From Corylus avellana (lineage: Eukaryota; Streptophyta; Magnoliopsida; Fagales; Betulaceae): a stretch of 64,000 bases of DNA. The notes below the pieces were generated by a model. That model ran no database searches. It saw only the letters and a program-made list of their open reading frames with translations, and had not been told where the DNA came from. The translations under genes were made by a program, and so were the position numbers. Of the stretch, positions 53,329 to 62,918 are shown piece by piece. The first letter of the stretch is position 1. Every line of letters starts with the position of its first letter. The DNA lies in the NCBI RefSeq assembly GCF_901000735.1, contig NC_081546.1, positions 29,035,900-29,099,899 on the forward strand, given 5' to 3'.

Positions 53329-53897
53329 CACTACAAAAAAACAATTTTTTTATGACAGGAGATTTCTGACGTTTTTTAGTGTCTGACGCGTCAGGAAATT
53401 TTTCTGACGGGTCGTTTTTGACGCGTGTTGATTGTCAGAAACATAGATGTCAGGAAAAAAAATTTCCTGACGTGTGAGTAGGTAAAACGTCAGAAAATTC
53501 TGACGTTTTACTTTGTCACACGTCAGAAAATTTTCTGACGTGGTAAAGATGCCATGTCAGAAAATTGAAAAATTAAATAAAATATTAATTTTTCTTTTTT
53601 TAAATTTTTTCTGAATTTTTTTTTAATTAAAAAATTTATTAATTAAAATTAATTTTCAATTAAATTTTAATTTTCCATTTTTTTGGGAATTCCTCTGCAC
53701 GACAGTGAGGGAGCTGCCGTGCAGAGACCCACATTTCTCTGCACCATGGTGCAGATCCCACTCCCTTTCTTCTTTTCTCAATTCTCTCTCTCTTGATTTT
53801 TTCTCCAGCTCTAGCTCCCATTTCTCGATTTAATTTTCTCACTCTGTCACTCTTCTTTTCGATCTCCATGGTGCAGTTTGAGTTTTTGAAAATATTT

Positions 53898-54054
53898 NNN
53901 NNNNNNNNNNNNNNNNNNNNNNNNNNNNNNNNNNNNNNNNNNNNNNNNNNNNNNNNNNNNNNNNNNNNNNNNNNNNNNNNNNNNNNNNNNNNNNNNNNNN
54001 NNNNNNNNNNNNNNNNNNNNNNNNNNNNNNNNNNNNNNNNNNNNNNNNNNNNNN
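53898..54054. other. assembly gap (157 N)
   Basis: A sized gap within the CACTA element. Its 3' edge is in (CTT)n-rich sequence, which is hard to assemble. Confidence 0.99.
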
Positions 54055-54245
54055 CTTCTTCTTCTCTTCTCTTTTTTTTTCTTTTTTTTTCTTCTTCTTC
54101 TCTTCTCCTTTTTTTTCTTTTTTTTTTTCTTCTTCTGCTTTCTTTGATCTGCTGCACGCTTCTCAATTTTTCCCCTTTCACCTTCTGTTTTTCTTCATCC
54201 TCTAGACTGCAGAGAAACAAGGAAGCAGGGAGATTGAGACAGGAG

Positions 54246-54511
54246 NNNNNNNNNNNNNNNNNNNNNNNNNNNNNNNNNNNNNNNNNNNNNNNNNNNNNNN
54301 NNNNNNNNNNNNNNNNNNNNNNNNNNNNNNNNNNNNNNNNNNNNNNNNNNNNNNNNNNNNNNNNNNNNNNNNNNNNNNNNNNNNNNNNNNNNNNNNNNNN
54401 NNNNNNNNNNNNNNNNNNNNNNNNNNNNNNNNNNNNNNNNNNNNNNNNNNNNNNNNNNNNNNNNNNNNNNNNNNNNNNNNNNNNNNNNNNNNNNNNNNNN
54501 NNNNNNNNNNN
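54246..54511. other. assembly gap (266 N)
   Basis: A second sized gap within the CACTA element. Confidence 0.99.
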
Positions 54512-54592
54512 ATTCCCACGTTAGAACATTGCTGACGTGGCAACAAAATATTTACTGTAGCCACGTCAAAAAATCCCATTTTTTTTGTAGTG

Positions 54593-55312
54593 ACTGCATC
54601 ATGTAGTAGTCCTTAATGTACATGCGTATGTGTTTGATTGAATGAAGTTAAAACCAAAAATGCTCTTTTGGGCTATTTGCTTTTAAATGTACAATTAGCA
54701 CTTTCCTTGAATTTGCTAGAGACATGGTAGACTAAAACTCAACCTGTTTGTAGGAGAACGCGATGGATTGTCCAAATTAAAGGTTCATTATAACTAACAA
54801 TTCAAATGGTACGTAGTAATCATATATAGGAGAAAGAAGTAAGAAGTATATAAATTAAACAGGAGCCAATAAATAGAATTGTATTTAACAGGGATTATTA
54901 GTTGTGAATTAGGATTAAGAATCTAAGATTAGATGTTTTAAAAATAGGTTGGCCAATATATATATATAGTTGGGTATTTTGTATCTCCCTGCAGCTTAGA
55001 TAATGATCTTATCTCATTCAATTGAACTGATCCTGATCCAAACCGGCCGGGACTTTGTATGATATGCGGATCCAGCTAACAATTTCTGGGCCGGTGTGCA
55101 TGTGGTTGGAGTAATATATATTATATTCAGTAATCATCTTGATGGATGAGCAGAATAAATTAATTAAGTTGAACGTGGGAATCATGCATGAATTACTTAA
55201 AAAAATTTAACATATCGATAGCATGATGGTGCAATGGAGAAAATTCACTCCACCCAATTTCTTCTTCTCTCTCAAATACGTAGGTACTTACCCCCCATTC
55301 AACAAGATCAAG
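54593..55312 (+). promoter_or_regulatory. upstream region of GH18 gene D
   Basis: GH18-upstream repeat motifs occur at about 55096 (CATGTGGTTGGAGTAATATA) with CAGTAATCATCTTGATGGAT. The usual TATAAATAGCATG is replaced by ATCGATAGCATGATGGTGCA, so this copy has lost its TATA box. Confidence 0.5.
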
Positions 55313-56537
55313 ATGACTAGCACTCCTGTGAAAGCCGGATACTGGTACTGCAAGAGTGACTTGCAGCCAGAGAACATAGATTTCAAGCTTTTCACCCATC
55401 TTTTTGCTTCCTTTGCCGATGTCAACACTGGCACCTACCAACTCACCTTTCCTACCGGGTAGACTCAGCTTCAATCCTTCGCCCAAACCATGAAGAGAAA
55501 CAGCTCTGCTACTAATTAGCCCTTTTATCCATCGGTGGAGAGTATGGAGACACCAGTCCTTCCACCTTTGCCACAATCGCTGCCCAACCTAATCTCCGTA
55601 CATCATTCATAAAGTCCTCCATTGATGTAGCCAGGGAATTCAACTACGATGGCCTTAGCCTCAACTGGCAGTATCCTGCCAGCGATCAGATGACCAACCT
55701 TGCCACACTCCTCCAAGAATGGCGAACTGAAGTGGGCAATGAAGCTGAGCTAGCGCACTGGCAATGCCAAGCTGCTTCTAATCGCATCCGTTTATTACTC
55801 CCCAGAGTATTATCCCTTTGACGATGTCGTAGGTTACTCGGACTGGATCAACGTAGTGGCCTATGACTTGAATACCCCTGCCTCCGATTCCTCACACGAT
55901 GTTGTTGTACCACCTGCTCCATTGCACAATCCAACAAGCTATCAAATTACTAGCGTGGACGCCGGCGTACGTGCTTGGATCGCTGTAGGCGTGCCGGCCA
56001 AGAACTTAGTCCTTGGCCTTCCATTTCTTGGCCGCAGTTGGCTTTTGGAAAAGGCTGAAAACCATGAAATATTCTCGGCGGCTAATGGTGCTGCGACTGA
56101 TGACCCCATACTTTATTCCCAAATTCAGGATATAATAGACAACGGTGGCGTAGAAGTGGTCGATCCCTCCTATGTCACACACTATTGCTATGCCGGGACG
56201 ACTTGGGTTGGTTATGATGGTAAGTATAGCATCTTTGATAAGTCTAGATATGCCATGGAAAAGGGATTGCTTGGTTACTTTGCATGGCATGTGGGCGGCG
56301 ACGACAGTACTGCCTGGACTCTTTCAAACCAAGGTACGTAATTTATTAACTAGCTAGTATTATATTTAGCATATATTTCTCTTTCAATTTCTACTCTTCA
56401 ATCCATCATTGTCCATCCTATAAACCTAACTTCTTGTAATCTATGTACGGACGTTCGTGTATTAAATCATTTTTACTCTTTAATATATTCTCGCAGCTTC
56501 CCGAGCATGGAACGATGAAGATGTGGCACGTGTTTAA
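55313..56537 (+). pseudogene. GH18 class V chitinase-like gene D, several lesions
   Basis: Exon 1 is 55313-56333 and exon 2 is 56497-56537, ending AWNDEDVARV. The start is MTSTPVKAGYWY with no signal peptide. A TAG stop follows FPTG (55460); frameshifts lie near 55515 (SINSDVKA region) and 55750 (NAKLLL region). The frame from 55856 is open: VVAYDLNTP is followed by VLGLPFLGRSWLLEKA, TTWVGYDGKYSIF and LLGYFAWHVGGDDSTAW. The catalytic region is intact in frame and reads YDGLSLNWQYP, so Glu is Gln and both Asp are lost. It is more diverged than A is from B. Confidence 0.88.
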
Positions 56538-56810
56538 TTAGAAGCTAGCTAGCTTCTATTATCCATATCAAATAAGGCCAATTATCAGTACTAGTGTACG
56601 CGTTGCAAAGCCAATTTATTATCAGTTGTGCTGTTTTGTTTCCTTGATATTGTCTGCCAGTATCCTTGTTGTTTTTGTAATCCGATTGGATGTGCTCGAA
56701 ATCGTACCCCGTAAGGCATGTTCTAAGAGCCATCCAAGTGAGGAGAACAGCATTATTGAACCTCAACAGATCCATCTTTGGATGATAAACATTCATCATG
56801 TAAACTAATA
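56538..56810 (+). repeat. 3'UTR repeat of gene D and unrecognised linker
   Basis: Units CTATTATCCATATCAAATAA, GGCCAATTATCAGTAC and AAAGCCAATTTATTATCAG lie at 56555-56640 and match the small-protein gene module very clearly. 56690-56810 is unrecognised sequence before the kinase piece. Confidence 0.7.
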
Positions 56811-57002
56811 AGATGCCTGCAAATAGCTCTTTTGTGCGTTCAGGAAAATGCAGTTGATAGGCCATCCATATTGGAGGTTTCTTCAATGCTAAAATGTGAA
56901 ATTGCTACTCTGAGAATTCCAAAAGTGCCTGCTTTTTCTACAAAAAGAACCCAAGATGAGGAAAATAAATCTGAGTTGCCGCTAGAAATTTTTTTCTGTT
57001 AA
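56811..57002 (+). pseudogene. detached receptor-kinase C-terminus
   Basis: The frame reads RCLQIALLCVQENAVDRPSI then EVSSMLKCEIATLRIPKVPA and ends at TAA 57000-57002. This is kinase subdomain XI (conserved Arg in DRPSI) and the C-terminal tail of CRK/SD1/CHRK-type receptor kinases. No earlier kinase sequence lies directly upstream, so it is a 64-residue remnant of a GH18-kinase gene that ended here. Confidence 0.8.
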
Positions 57003-57296
57003 TGATGCAACAATTTCCCAATTTATACCCCGATAATTAATTAAGCATGGAGGCCTTTCTGAAATATAGTTTGATGGTGAGGAAAAAAAAAAATCCGTGT
57101 TGCAGACAGGGTAGTTACATGTCTTTCTTTTCATTGTAAGGACATTTTTAATTTTCGCTAAGCTCTATTAGAACCTCTCAAGAAATGCTTATTAATTTGC
57201 ATTCTAGCATCTCTCTCCTTTACATTTTCATTAAGTTGGCATGCTTCATCTACCATTAGTGTTTTTTTTTCTTCTTCTCATTTTAATTAATTGTGA
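57003..57296. other. intergenic, no feature seen
   Basis: AT-rich spacer between the kinase tail and the next GH18 remnant. Confidence 0.5.
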
Positions 57297-59203
57297 ATGG
57301 AACATGCCATTACTCACCAGATCTTGTATCTCCTAATTCTGTTTATTCTTTGCCGGTGGATTCAATGCAAAGGAACTTGGATTGGTTAAATGTATTGTGG
57401 CTTATCACTACCACTCGCCATTTTCGGCAAACTATGCGCGCGCAGTTGCTGCTTTGCATGATCCAGAGACTCATGCTGATACTGATGATGGCCCTGCTTT
57501 AACCTACAAATGCTACTTTCTTAGTAAATTACTGCGTAATTGGATCCAATTGGATTACTTTTGATGATATTGAGGCCGTCCAAAATAAGGTTTTATATGC
57601 CAAGGAGATGAGCATGCTCGGTTACTATGTTTGGCATGTCGCCAACGATGACAATTGGGTGCTTTCTCTTGCTGCAGGTAGGAATTATATATTCTCTCTC
57701 TTTAATTAGAATCTATAATATTCTTCATAATTTCTATATTATATATTTTTTTCTTCATTCTCCCTTCACTAGTTCTGGAGAATATAGTTTATTGCCTTTC
57801 CTATATCTGTTTACCCTGATTTATCTCTTCGATCAGAAGACTTTTATTTTTAGTATATATAAGATAAGATCAATATTTCCCGTGAGGAAAAAAAGAAAAA
57901 AAACAGCAACTTATCTGCAATACCAAAGTATAATATCTTAGGCTTCATTTTGTTGTCAAGTAAAATGTTGCTAGCTTTGAGGGCTCGACAATTAAAACTA
58001 CTTGACAATATTGTAATGTAGCATTATTTTTATGACATGCTTCTATCTCTTGCATAATGATTTTAGCTTCAGTTCAAGGGGTTCGATCATCACGGGATTG
58101 ACAACAATAAGCACCAAAAATGGAGATTGTTAATGATCGTTTTGGTTACAAGTACTGCTGCAATTTTCTTCCTCCTAGTGTCGGTGATGTGTTATTTAAG
58201 GAAGAGAAATTTCTCTTGTACCTTTTGTATTATAGGTAGGATTTTTATTATTTACTGCTTATTTAACAAAGAAAAAAAACAAGAGAAAATTTGATGCTTT
58301 AAAATATGACAGTGGAAGCAGATAAAGAAGCAGAAGGCAAAAAAGACAACATAGCAGCTGTTGGAAAGTTCAATAGCAATGTTCCTGATCTTCAAGTCTT
58401 TAGTTATGCTGATTTATATTGATGAGGCTACAAACAAATTTGCATTTGAAAATAAGCTAGGAGAGGGTGGTTATGGTCCCGTTTACAAGGTAAATTAACT
58501 TTTTTAAATTAGTCATAGGTTAATTACAATTAGGCTTTGTATAATTAGTCCATAATTACTATCACTACAAAAATATACTAAAAAATGGGAAGAATTCTAA
58601 CCCTAAGATAACTGTAATAACAAAACTAATCCTAAATCAGGTGACAACATAAACCACTTAGCCAATCATCCAACTTGTATTCAGCTAGTTACAAAAGAAG
58701 GAAGAAATATTCTAACTGGCTTCTTCATCCTCCAGCCATGTGATCCCCACAAAATTCTTCTGCACATTTTCTTACCACGAGTATTGACTACGAGTGTGTA
58801 TGTTGCAGGGTATACTAGCAAACGGAGAGGAAATAGCAGTTAAAAAACTTTCAAAAGCTTCCACACAGGGATTTGAGGAGTTCAAGAATGAAGTTACACC
58901 CGCAGCAAAACTGCAACATGTTAATCTTGTGAGAGTTTCGGGATTTTGCATTCAAAGGAATGAACAAATGCTGATCTATGAGTACATGCCTAACAAAAGC
59001 TTGGACTTCTACCTCTTTGGTTAGAATCTTTTTAATTTGCTTATACTTAAATTAATTGAAGAATCATATTTAGGAACACATGTAACAATTTTTTCTTGAT
59101 GATCTTATTGATGCAAATCTTGCTCGACAATCTCTTTTGGATTGGAGAAAACGAGTTGATATCATTGAAGGGATTACTCAAGGTCTTCTATATCTCCAAG
59201 AAT
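57297..59203 (+). pseudogene. GH18-transmembrane-kinase (CHRK1-like) gene remnant, cut by a gap
   Basis: GH18 part (about 57320-57677): DSMQRNLDWLNV, then VAYHYHSPFSANYARAVAAL, ITFDDIEAVQNKVLYAKEMS and LGYYVWHVANDDNW, with frameshifts near 57392 and 57510 and the N-terminal half missing. TM exon (58068-58235): VLVTSTAAIFFLLVSVMCYL followed by RKRN, a clear single-pass segment. Kinase exons: 58313-58489 (juxtamembrane and glycine loop GEGGYGPVYK, one frameshift before it), 58809-59019 (AVKKL lysine, FKNEV helix, [12 protein letters not shown] hinge) and about 59098-59203 (LLDWRKRVDIIEGITQGLLY). The catalytic loop onward falls in the gap. Tobacco CHRK1 has this architecture and an inactive chitinase domain. 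The frameshifts make it a pseudogene. Confidence 0.85.
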
Positions 59204-59303
59204 NNNNNNNNNNNNNNNNNNNNNNNNNNNNNNNNNNNNNNNNNNNNNNNNNNNNNNNNNNNNNNNNNNNNNNNNNNNNNNNNNNNNNNNNNNNNNNNNN
59301 NNN
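59204..59303. other. assembly gap (100 N)
   Basis: A run of 100 N between the kinase remnant and the right part of a CACTA element. Confidence 0.99.
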
Positions 59304-59662
59304 CGTCAAGATTTATTGACGTGTCATTTTGACACGTCAACAATTCTTGACGTGTCAAATTGACACGTCAATAAATATTGACGTGTCAGTATTTGACACG
59401 TCAGTAAATAATCAGCCAATTATTTATTAATTTTAAAATGATGTCACATTTAAATTTGGTTCAAATTTACTGACGTGCCAAAGTGACACGTCAGTAAATA
59501 CTGACGTGTTGTTTTCAACACGTCAGTAAATATTGACGTGTACCTTTTAACACGTCAGTAAATAATTTATTGACGTGCTACTTTTAACACGTCAGCATTT
59601 ACTGACGTGCCAAAAAAATGTTACTGTTTGACACGTGAAGAAATGAGCTTTTTTTTGTAGTG
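59304..59662. mobile_element. right end of a second CACTA element
   Basis: About a dozen copies of a TTGACGTGTCA / ACTGACGTGNCA motif in both orientations fill the stretch, and it ends in CTTTTTTTTTGTAGTG at 59662. The left end is lost in the gap, so the TSD cannot be checked. The motif differs from that in the element at 53329, so this is another CACTA family. Confidence 0.75.
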
Positions 59663-60696
59663 GATAGGATGGTGAGTTCTTTTCCAGATTGTGGTAATTT
59701 TATGGTTTTTTCTTTATTTAATTTAATTTAATTTTTATTTTATTTTAGCAAGGTTTTGTTGTAATTACTTTCAGAGTTGTATTGAGGTTTAAATTGTGGC
59801 TGATCATATCATCGTATTACTTCCGTATTCTGCTATTTCTTGTACTTTGGTAGGTATTTAGGTAAGTCTTTCCCACTTAACTTCTAGTTAGTTGGTGTGT
59901 GAAATTCAGCTTGTGACTCTCCATTAATTAAGGTGATTATTTTTGTTTATTAATTATGGTGCATACATGTGCTACAAATTAATCGATGATCCCTTTAGGT
60001 TTCTTTATATGGTAAATAGGTCTTTGGAGGTGTGTCTATTTTAATAATTAGTTTAATTAAATTTCGATAGCGTTACATGCCTCCCCGTGGAGCCTTTACA
60101 TATTGAATCCCTATAATTAACAAGAGACATATATATTGGAGTCTTCATGTATTGAATTGTTGTTAATGGAAGTACTAGTGGGCTAGCTAGCTGACTTTTT
60201 TTTTAACATATCCACAAAGGAGAAGGAGGATGGAAAATTCGAATTAGTGACCTCCGTTTCATTAGGCGTGATTCACAGCCGATTGAGCTACCCTTGAGGA
60301 CACTAGCTAACTGACTTAGTACCACTCATACAATATAAGCCAAATTAATTTGAATCTGTATTATTTTTATTTATCTATTATTATTATTATTATTATTTTT
60401 TGTGTGTCAGAGGTCGAAATTCATAACGTACGGAACCACGTTTTGGCTGTATATGCACGTGGTTGGAGTATTATAATTAATCATCTTGATCAGCAAAACT
60501 TGATGGAATCCAAATTAATAATAATAGCCCACATGCACATGCACATGCACATGCACATGCATGCATAAAAATATTAGTATAAATAGCATGAAGGTGCAAT
60601 GGAGAAAAATCACTTGAGCGAGCCAATTTCTTCTTCTCTCTCAAATACCTACTTAATTACCAATCATAATCATTCATCAAGATCATCAAGATCAAG
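59663..60696 (+). promoter_or_regulatory. upstream region and core promoter of GH18 fragment F
   Basis: 59670-60180 is similar to 32560-33140 (GAGTTCTTTTCCAGATTGTG, GGTAAGTCTTTCCCACTTAA), so the duplicated GH18 unit includes about 2 kb of upstream. A GH18-upstream repeat is at about 60460, a hexanucleotide (ACATGC)n repeat at 60532-60565 and the TATA box TATAAATAGCATG at 60579-60591. Confidence 0.6.
60196..60302 (-). mobile_element. tRNA-derived SINE, copy 4
   Basis: The TSD CTAGCTAGCTGAC / CTAGCTAACTGAC is at 60183-60195 and 60303-60315, with one mismatch. Minus-strand box A-like GTAGCTCAATCGGCTGTGAA and box B-like AATTCGAATT are present, with the plus-strand T-run as tail. Confidence 0.85.
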
Positions 60697-60927
60697 ATGA
60701 CTAGCAGCACTGATGTGAATGCCGGATACTGGTACTGGAACGGTGAGTTGCCGCCGGAGAACATTGATTTCAGCCTTTTCACCCATCTTTTTGCTGCCTT
60801 TGCTGGTGTCAATGACACCTACCAACTCAGCTTTCCAACCAATCAGCTTCGAACCTTCGCCAAAACCGTGAAGAACAACTCTGATATTAAAGCCATTTTA
60901 TCCATCAGTGGAGACACTGATGATTGA
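60697..60927 (+). pseudogene. GH18 fragment F, N-terminal 76 residues
   Basis: The open frame reads MTSSTDVNAGYWYWNGELPP, then FTHLFAAFAGVNDTYQLSF and AILSISGDTDD, followed by TGA at 60925. Only the first two beta-alpha units of the barrel are present. The sequence then breaks into an inverted GH18 tail. The promoter is intact, so a short transcript is conceivable. Confidence 0.75.
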
Positions 60928-60969
60928 CCTTATTAATTTGTGGACAACATAGATATGTGATGATTGGCC

Positions 60970-61049
60970 TCATTTGTTCCATGCTTGGGAAGCTGTGAAA
61001 ATATATTAAGAGTAAAAATTAGGTTTGAAAGAGTAGAAATCCAAAGAGA

Positions 61050-61080
<31 letters not shown>

Positions 61081-61243
61081 GGAAGACTAGAAATCGAAAG
61101 AGAAATATGATTATAGTAATAAAATAATTACCTTGGTTTGAAAGAGCCCAGTCAGTGTCGTCGCCGCCCACATGCCATGCAAAGTAACCAAGCAATTCCA
61201 TTTGCTTGGCATATATAACCTTATCAAAGATGCTATCCTTACC
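60970..61243 (-). pseudogene. GH18 fragment F, inverted C-terminal part
   Basis: On the minus strand, exon 1 end (61132-61243: DKVIYAKQMELLGYFAWHVG, then GDDTDWALSNQ), intron (60993-61131, with an (AT)n) and exon 2 (60970-60992: SQAWNK, stop). It faces the N-terminal fragment tail to tail; the middle of the gene is gone. On the minus strand the stop is followed by GAGGCCAATCATCA, the first 3'UTR repeat unit. Confidence 0.8.
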
Positions 61244-61904
61244 CTAAACCCTAATAGGAGAAAATGAATATTAATAGGAGACAATAGTTAACGGTATAAA
61301 GACTATATATATATATATTAAAAATAAAAAGTGCCTCTCTCACGTTTTCAGAAAAGTACTGCCAGAATCCAGATCGGAGGCTGCCGATCTATTGCCCTGT
61401 AGAAAGTACGCGCCACTGGGAGAGTCCACACGCCGCCACGCATTGCCACAACTTTCTGTGGAATTTTGAACCGCCGCATGCGCCGTTTCTGGCCACCACG
61501 CGCCACCCTTGTCAGTCGTTTTTAGAAACGAATCTCAGATTCATGATCAGAGGCTGCCAATCTGTTGAACCAGTTGAAGCACGCGCATCGAGGAGCCACC
61601 ACGGGCCGCCACCCTTGTAAGTTGTCTTTTCAGCTCACCTGTTTACACTACAATCAGCCACACTAGATTATTTCTATTTTTTTGAGCTCACAGACTTGTA
61701 ATAAACTCATGCACACCAGATCTCAGCCCCTGTAACCAAGCCTATATTCCTTATTATACACTCAGCCACACCAGATCCTAACCCTTAAAAACAAGCTCAT
61801 ATCCCCTATCATACACTCAGACACACCACATTCAATCCTCTCACCAGGCTCACAGAACCTATCCTACACTCAGCCACACCGGATTATATTCCAAAAAAAA
61901 AAAA
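61244..61904 (+). other. GH18 flank remnant and copia 5' leader
   Basis: 61255-61340 is another copy of the GH18 3' flank (AATATTAATAGGAGACAATA, AGTGCCTCTCTCACG). From about 61350 the sequence is GC-richer with CGCCACG motifs. It then has four spaced copies of CACTCAGCCACACCAGAT-like units (61655-61885) ahead of the gag ATG. No LTR or primer site was identified. Confidence 0.5.
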
Positions 61905-62918
61905 ATGGCCGTACCTACTACCACTCTCCGAAGCACCGAACATATTACCCAACCTATCCCTATTATTCTCGATGGCTCCAATTACTCGGCTTGGTCTCAA
62001 AATATGAGTAGGTGGCTCAAAGGACATTGTCTTTGGGAGTATGTTTTTGGTGAAGAACCTAAATCTCTTGCTAGAAAAGAGGAACCTGTTGCGACTTTCT
62101 CTACCCGCCTCCGCACATGGAAAAGTATCCATTACAAGATTATCTCTTAGTTCTCCAACACTTGTGTCATCTCCATTAGCATGACATTTGGCAATCTTAA
62201 CAATGCCAAAGATGTCTTGGACATGTTAGCTCAGCGCTACAGCACTACCGATCTTGCTCAATGGTTTCAGATTGTGACCAAGCTTCATCACATGCGGGAG
62301 TCAAGTCAAAGTATTACTGATTTTTATTCACAAATGACTTATCTTTGGAATCAATTAGCACTATGTGAGCCTAAGTGGAGGGATAAGGATGATGCCTCTG
62401 AGTACATTGCTTTTCGCGATAGCATGCGCCTAGCCGAGTTTCTTGCGGCAATTCGAGATGAGTTTGAGCATACTCGAGCTTCTCTTCTTCACCGCTCACC
62501 ACTGCCATCCTTGAAAAGTGCTCTTAGTGAACTCGTTTCAAAAGAGACCCAATTCTCCACTATAAAGTTACACACCTCTGAGATGGTCATGGCCACTGCA
62601 ACCCACAATACGCGTGTCCCTAATTCTATTCCTACCGGGTCTTCCTCATCCAATCGGAATATCCAGTGGTACTATTATCAGAAATTTGGCCACAAGTATA
62701 GTGAATGCAAAAAAAGGCTTTCTCGTGGGAATCATCGAGCTCCTAGTCATAAGGCTACTGCGGTCACTCATACTGATACATCAGATATGTCTTACACGGA
62801 TGTTGCACCCCAACCCAGTACCCTTTCTCCTGCAGAAATCGAAGCTCTCATTCATCAGGTTTTATCTAAGTCCAATCTTAATATCGCCATGTTCACCACA
62901 CCAGGTAATTCTTCTTGA
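61905..62918 (+). pseudogene. Ty1-copia gag, one nonsense codon, broken zinc knuckle
   Basis: A single frame from ATG 61905 to TGA 62916-62918 contains one TAG at 62148. The start region has LDGSNYSAWSQNMSRWLKG (gag N-terminal, retrotran_gag type). A UBN2-like stretch follows: DMLAQRYSTTDLAQWFQIV, then QSITDFYSQMTYLWNQL. The expected CCHC knuckle reads YYYQKFGHKYSEC, so the first two Cys are Tyr-type residues while His and the last Cys remain. It could not bind nucleic acid normally. Confidence 0.88.

Larger units (their letters stand above)
53329..54592. mobile_element. non-autonomous CACTA element, 3-bp TSD, with two gaps
   Basis: It starts CACTACAAAAAAAC and ends TTTTTTTGTAGTG; ACT flanks both sides (53326-53328 and 54593-54595). 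Subterminal motifs built on TTTCTGACGT / ACGTCAGAAAATT recur in both orientations (53350-53570) and CTGACGTGG near the right end. The interior, broken by 157 and 266 N, contains CT-rich sequence and an inverted CTGCACCATGGTGCAG. No transposase is visible. Confidence 0.9.

Noticed and set aside
53660..54579. Long frames across the CACTA element
   Set aside because: They consist mostly of N runs and (CTT)n-type sequence; the apparent length comes from gaps.
56545..56886. 113-codon minus-strand frame between GH18 D and the kinase tail
   Set aside because: It overlaps the 3'UTR repeat and the plus-strand kinase frame, and has no recognisable domain.
61019..61201. Independent small minus-strand protein
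   Set aside because: It is the C-terminal GH18 exon in inverted orientation running into its intron, and is annotated as part of fragment F.
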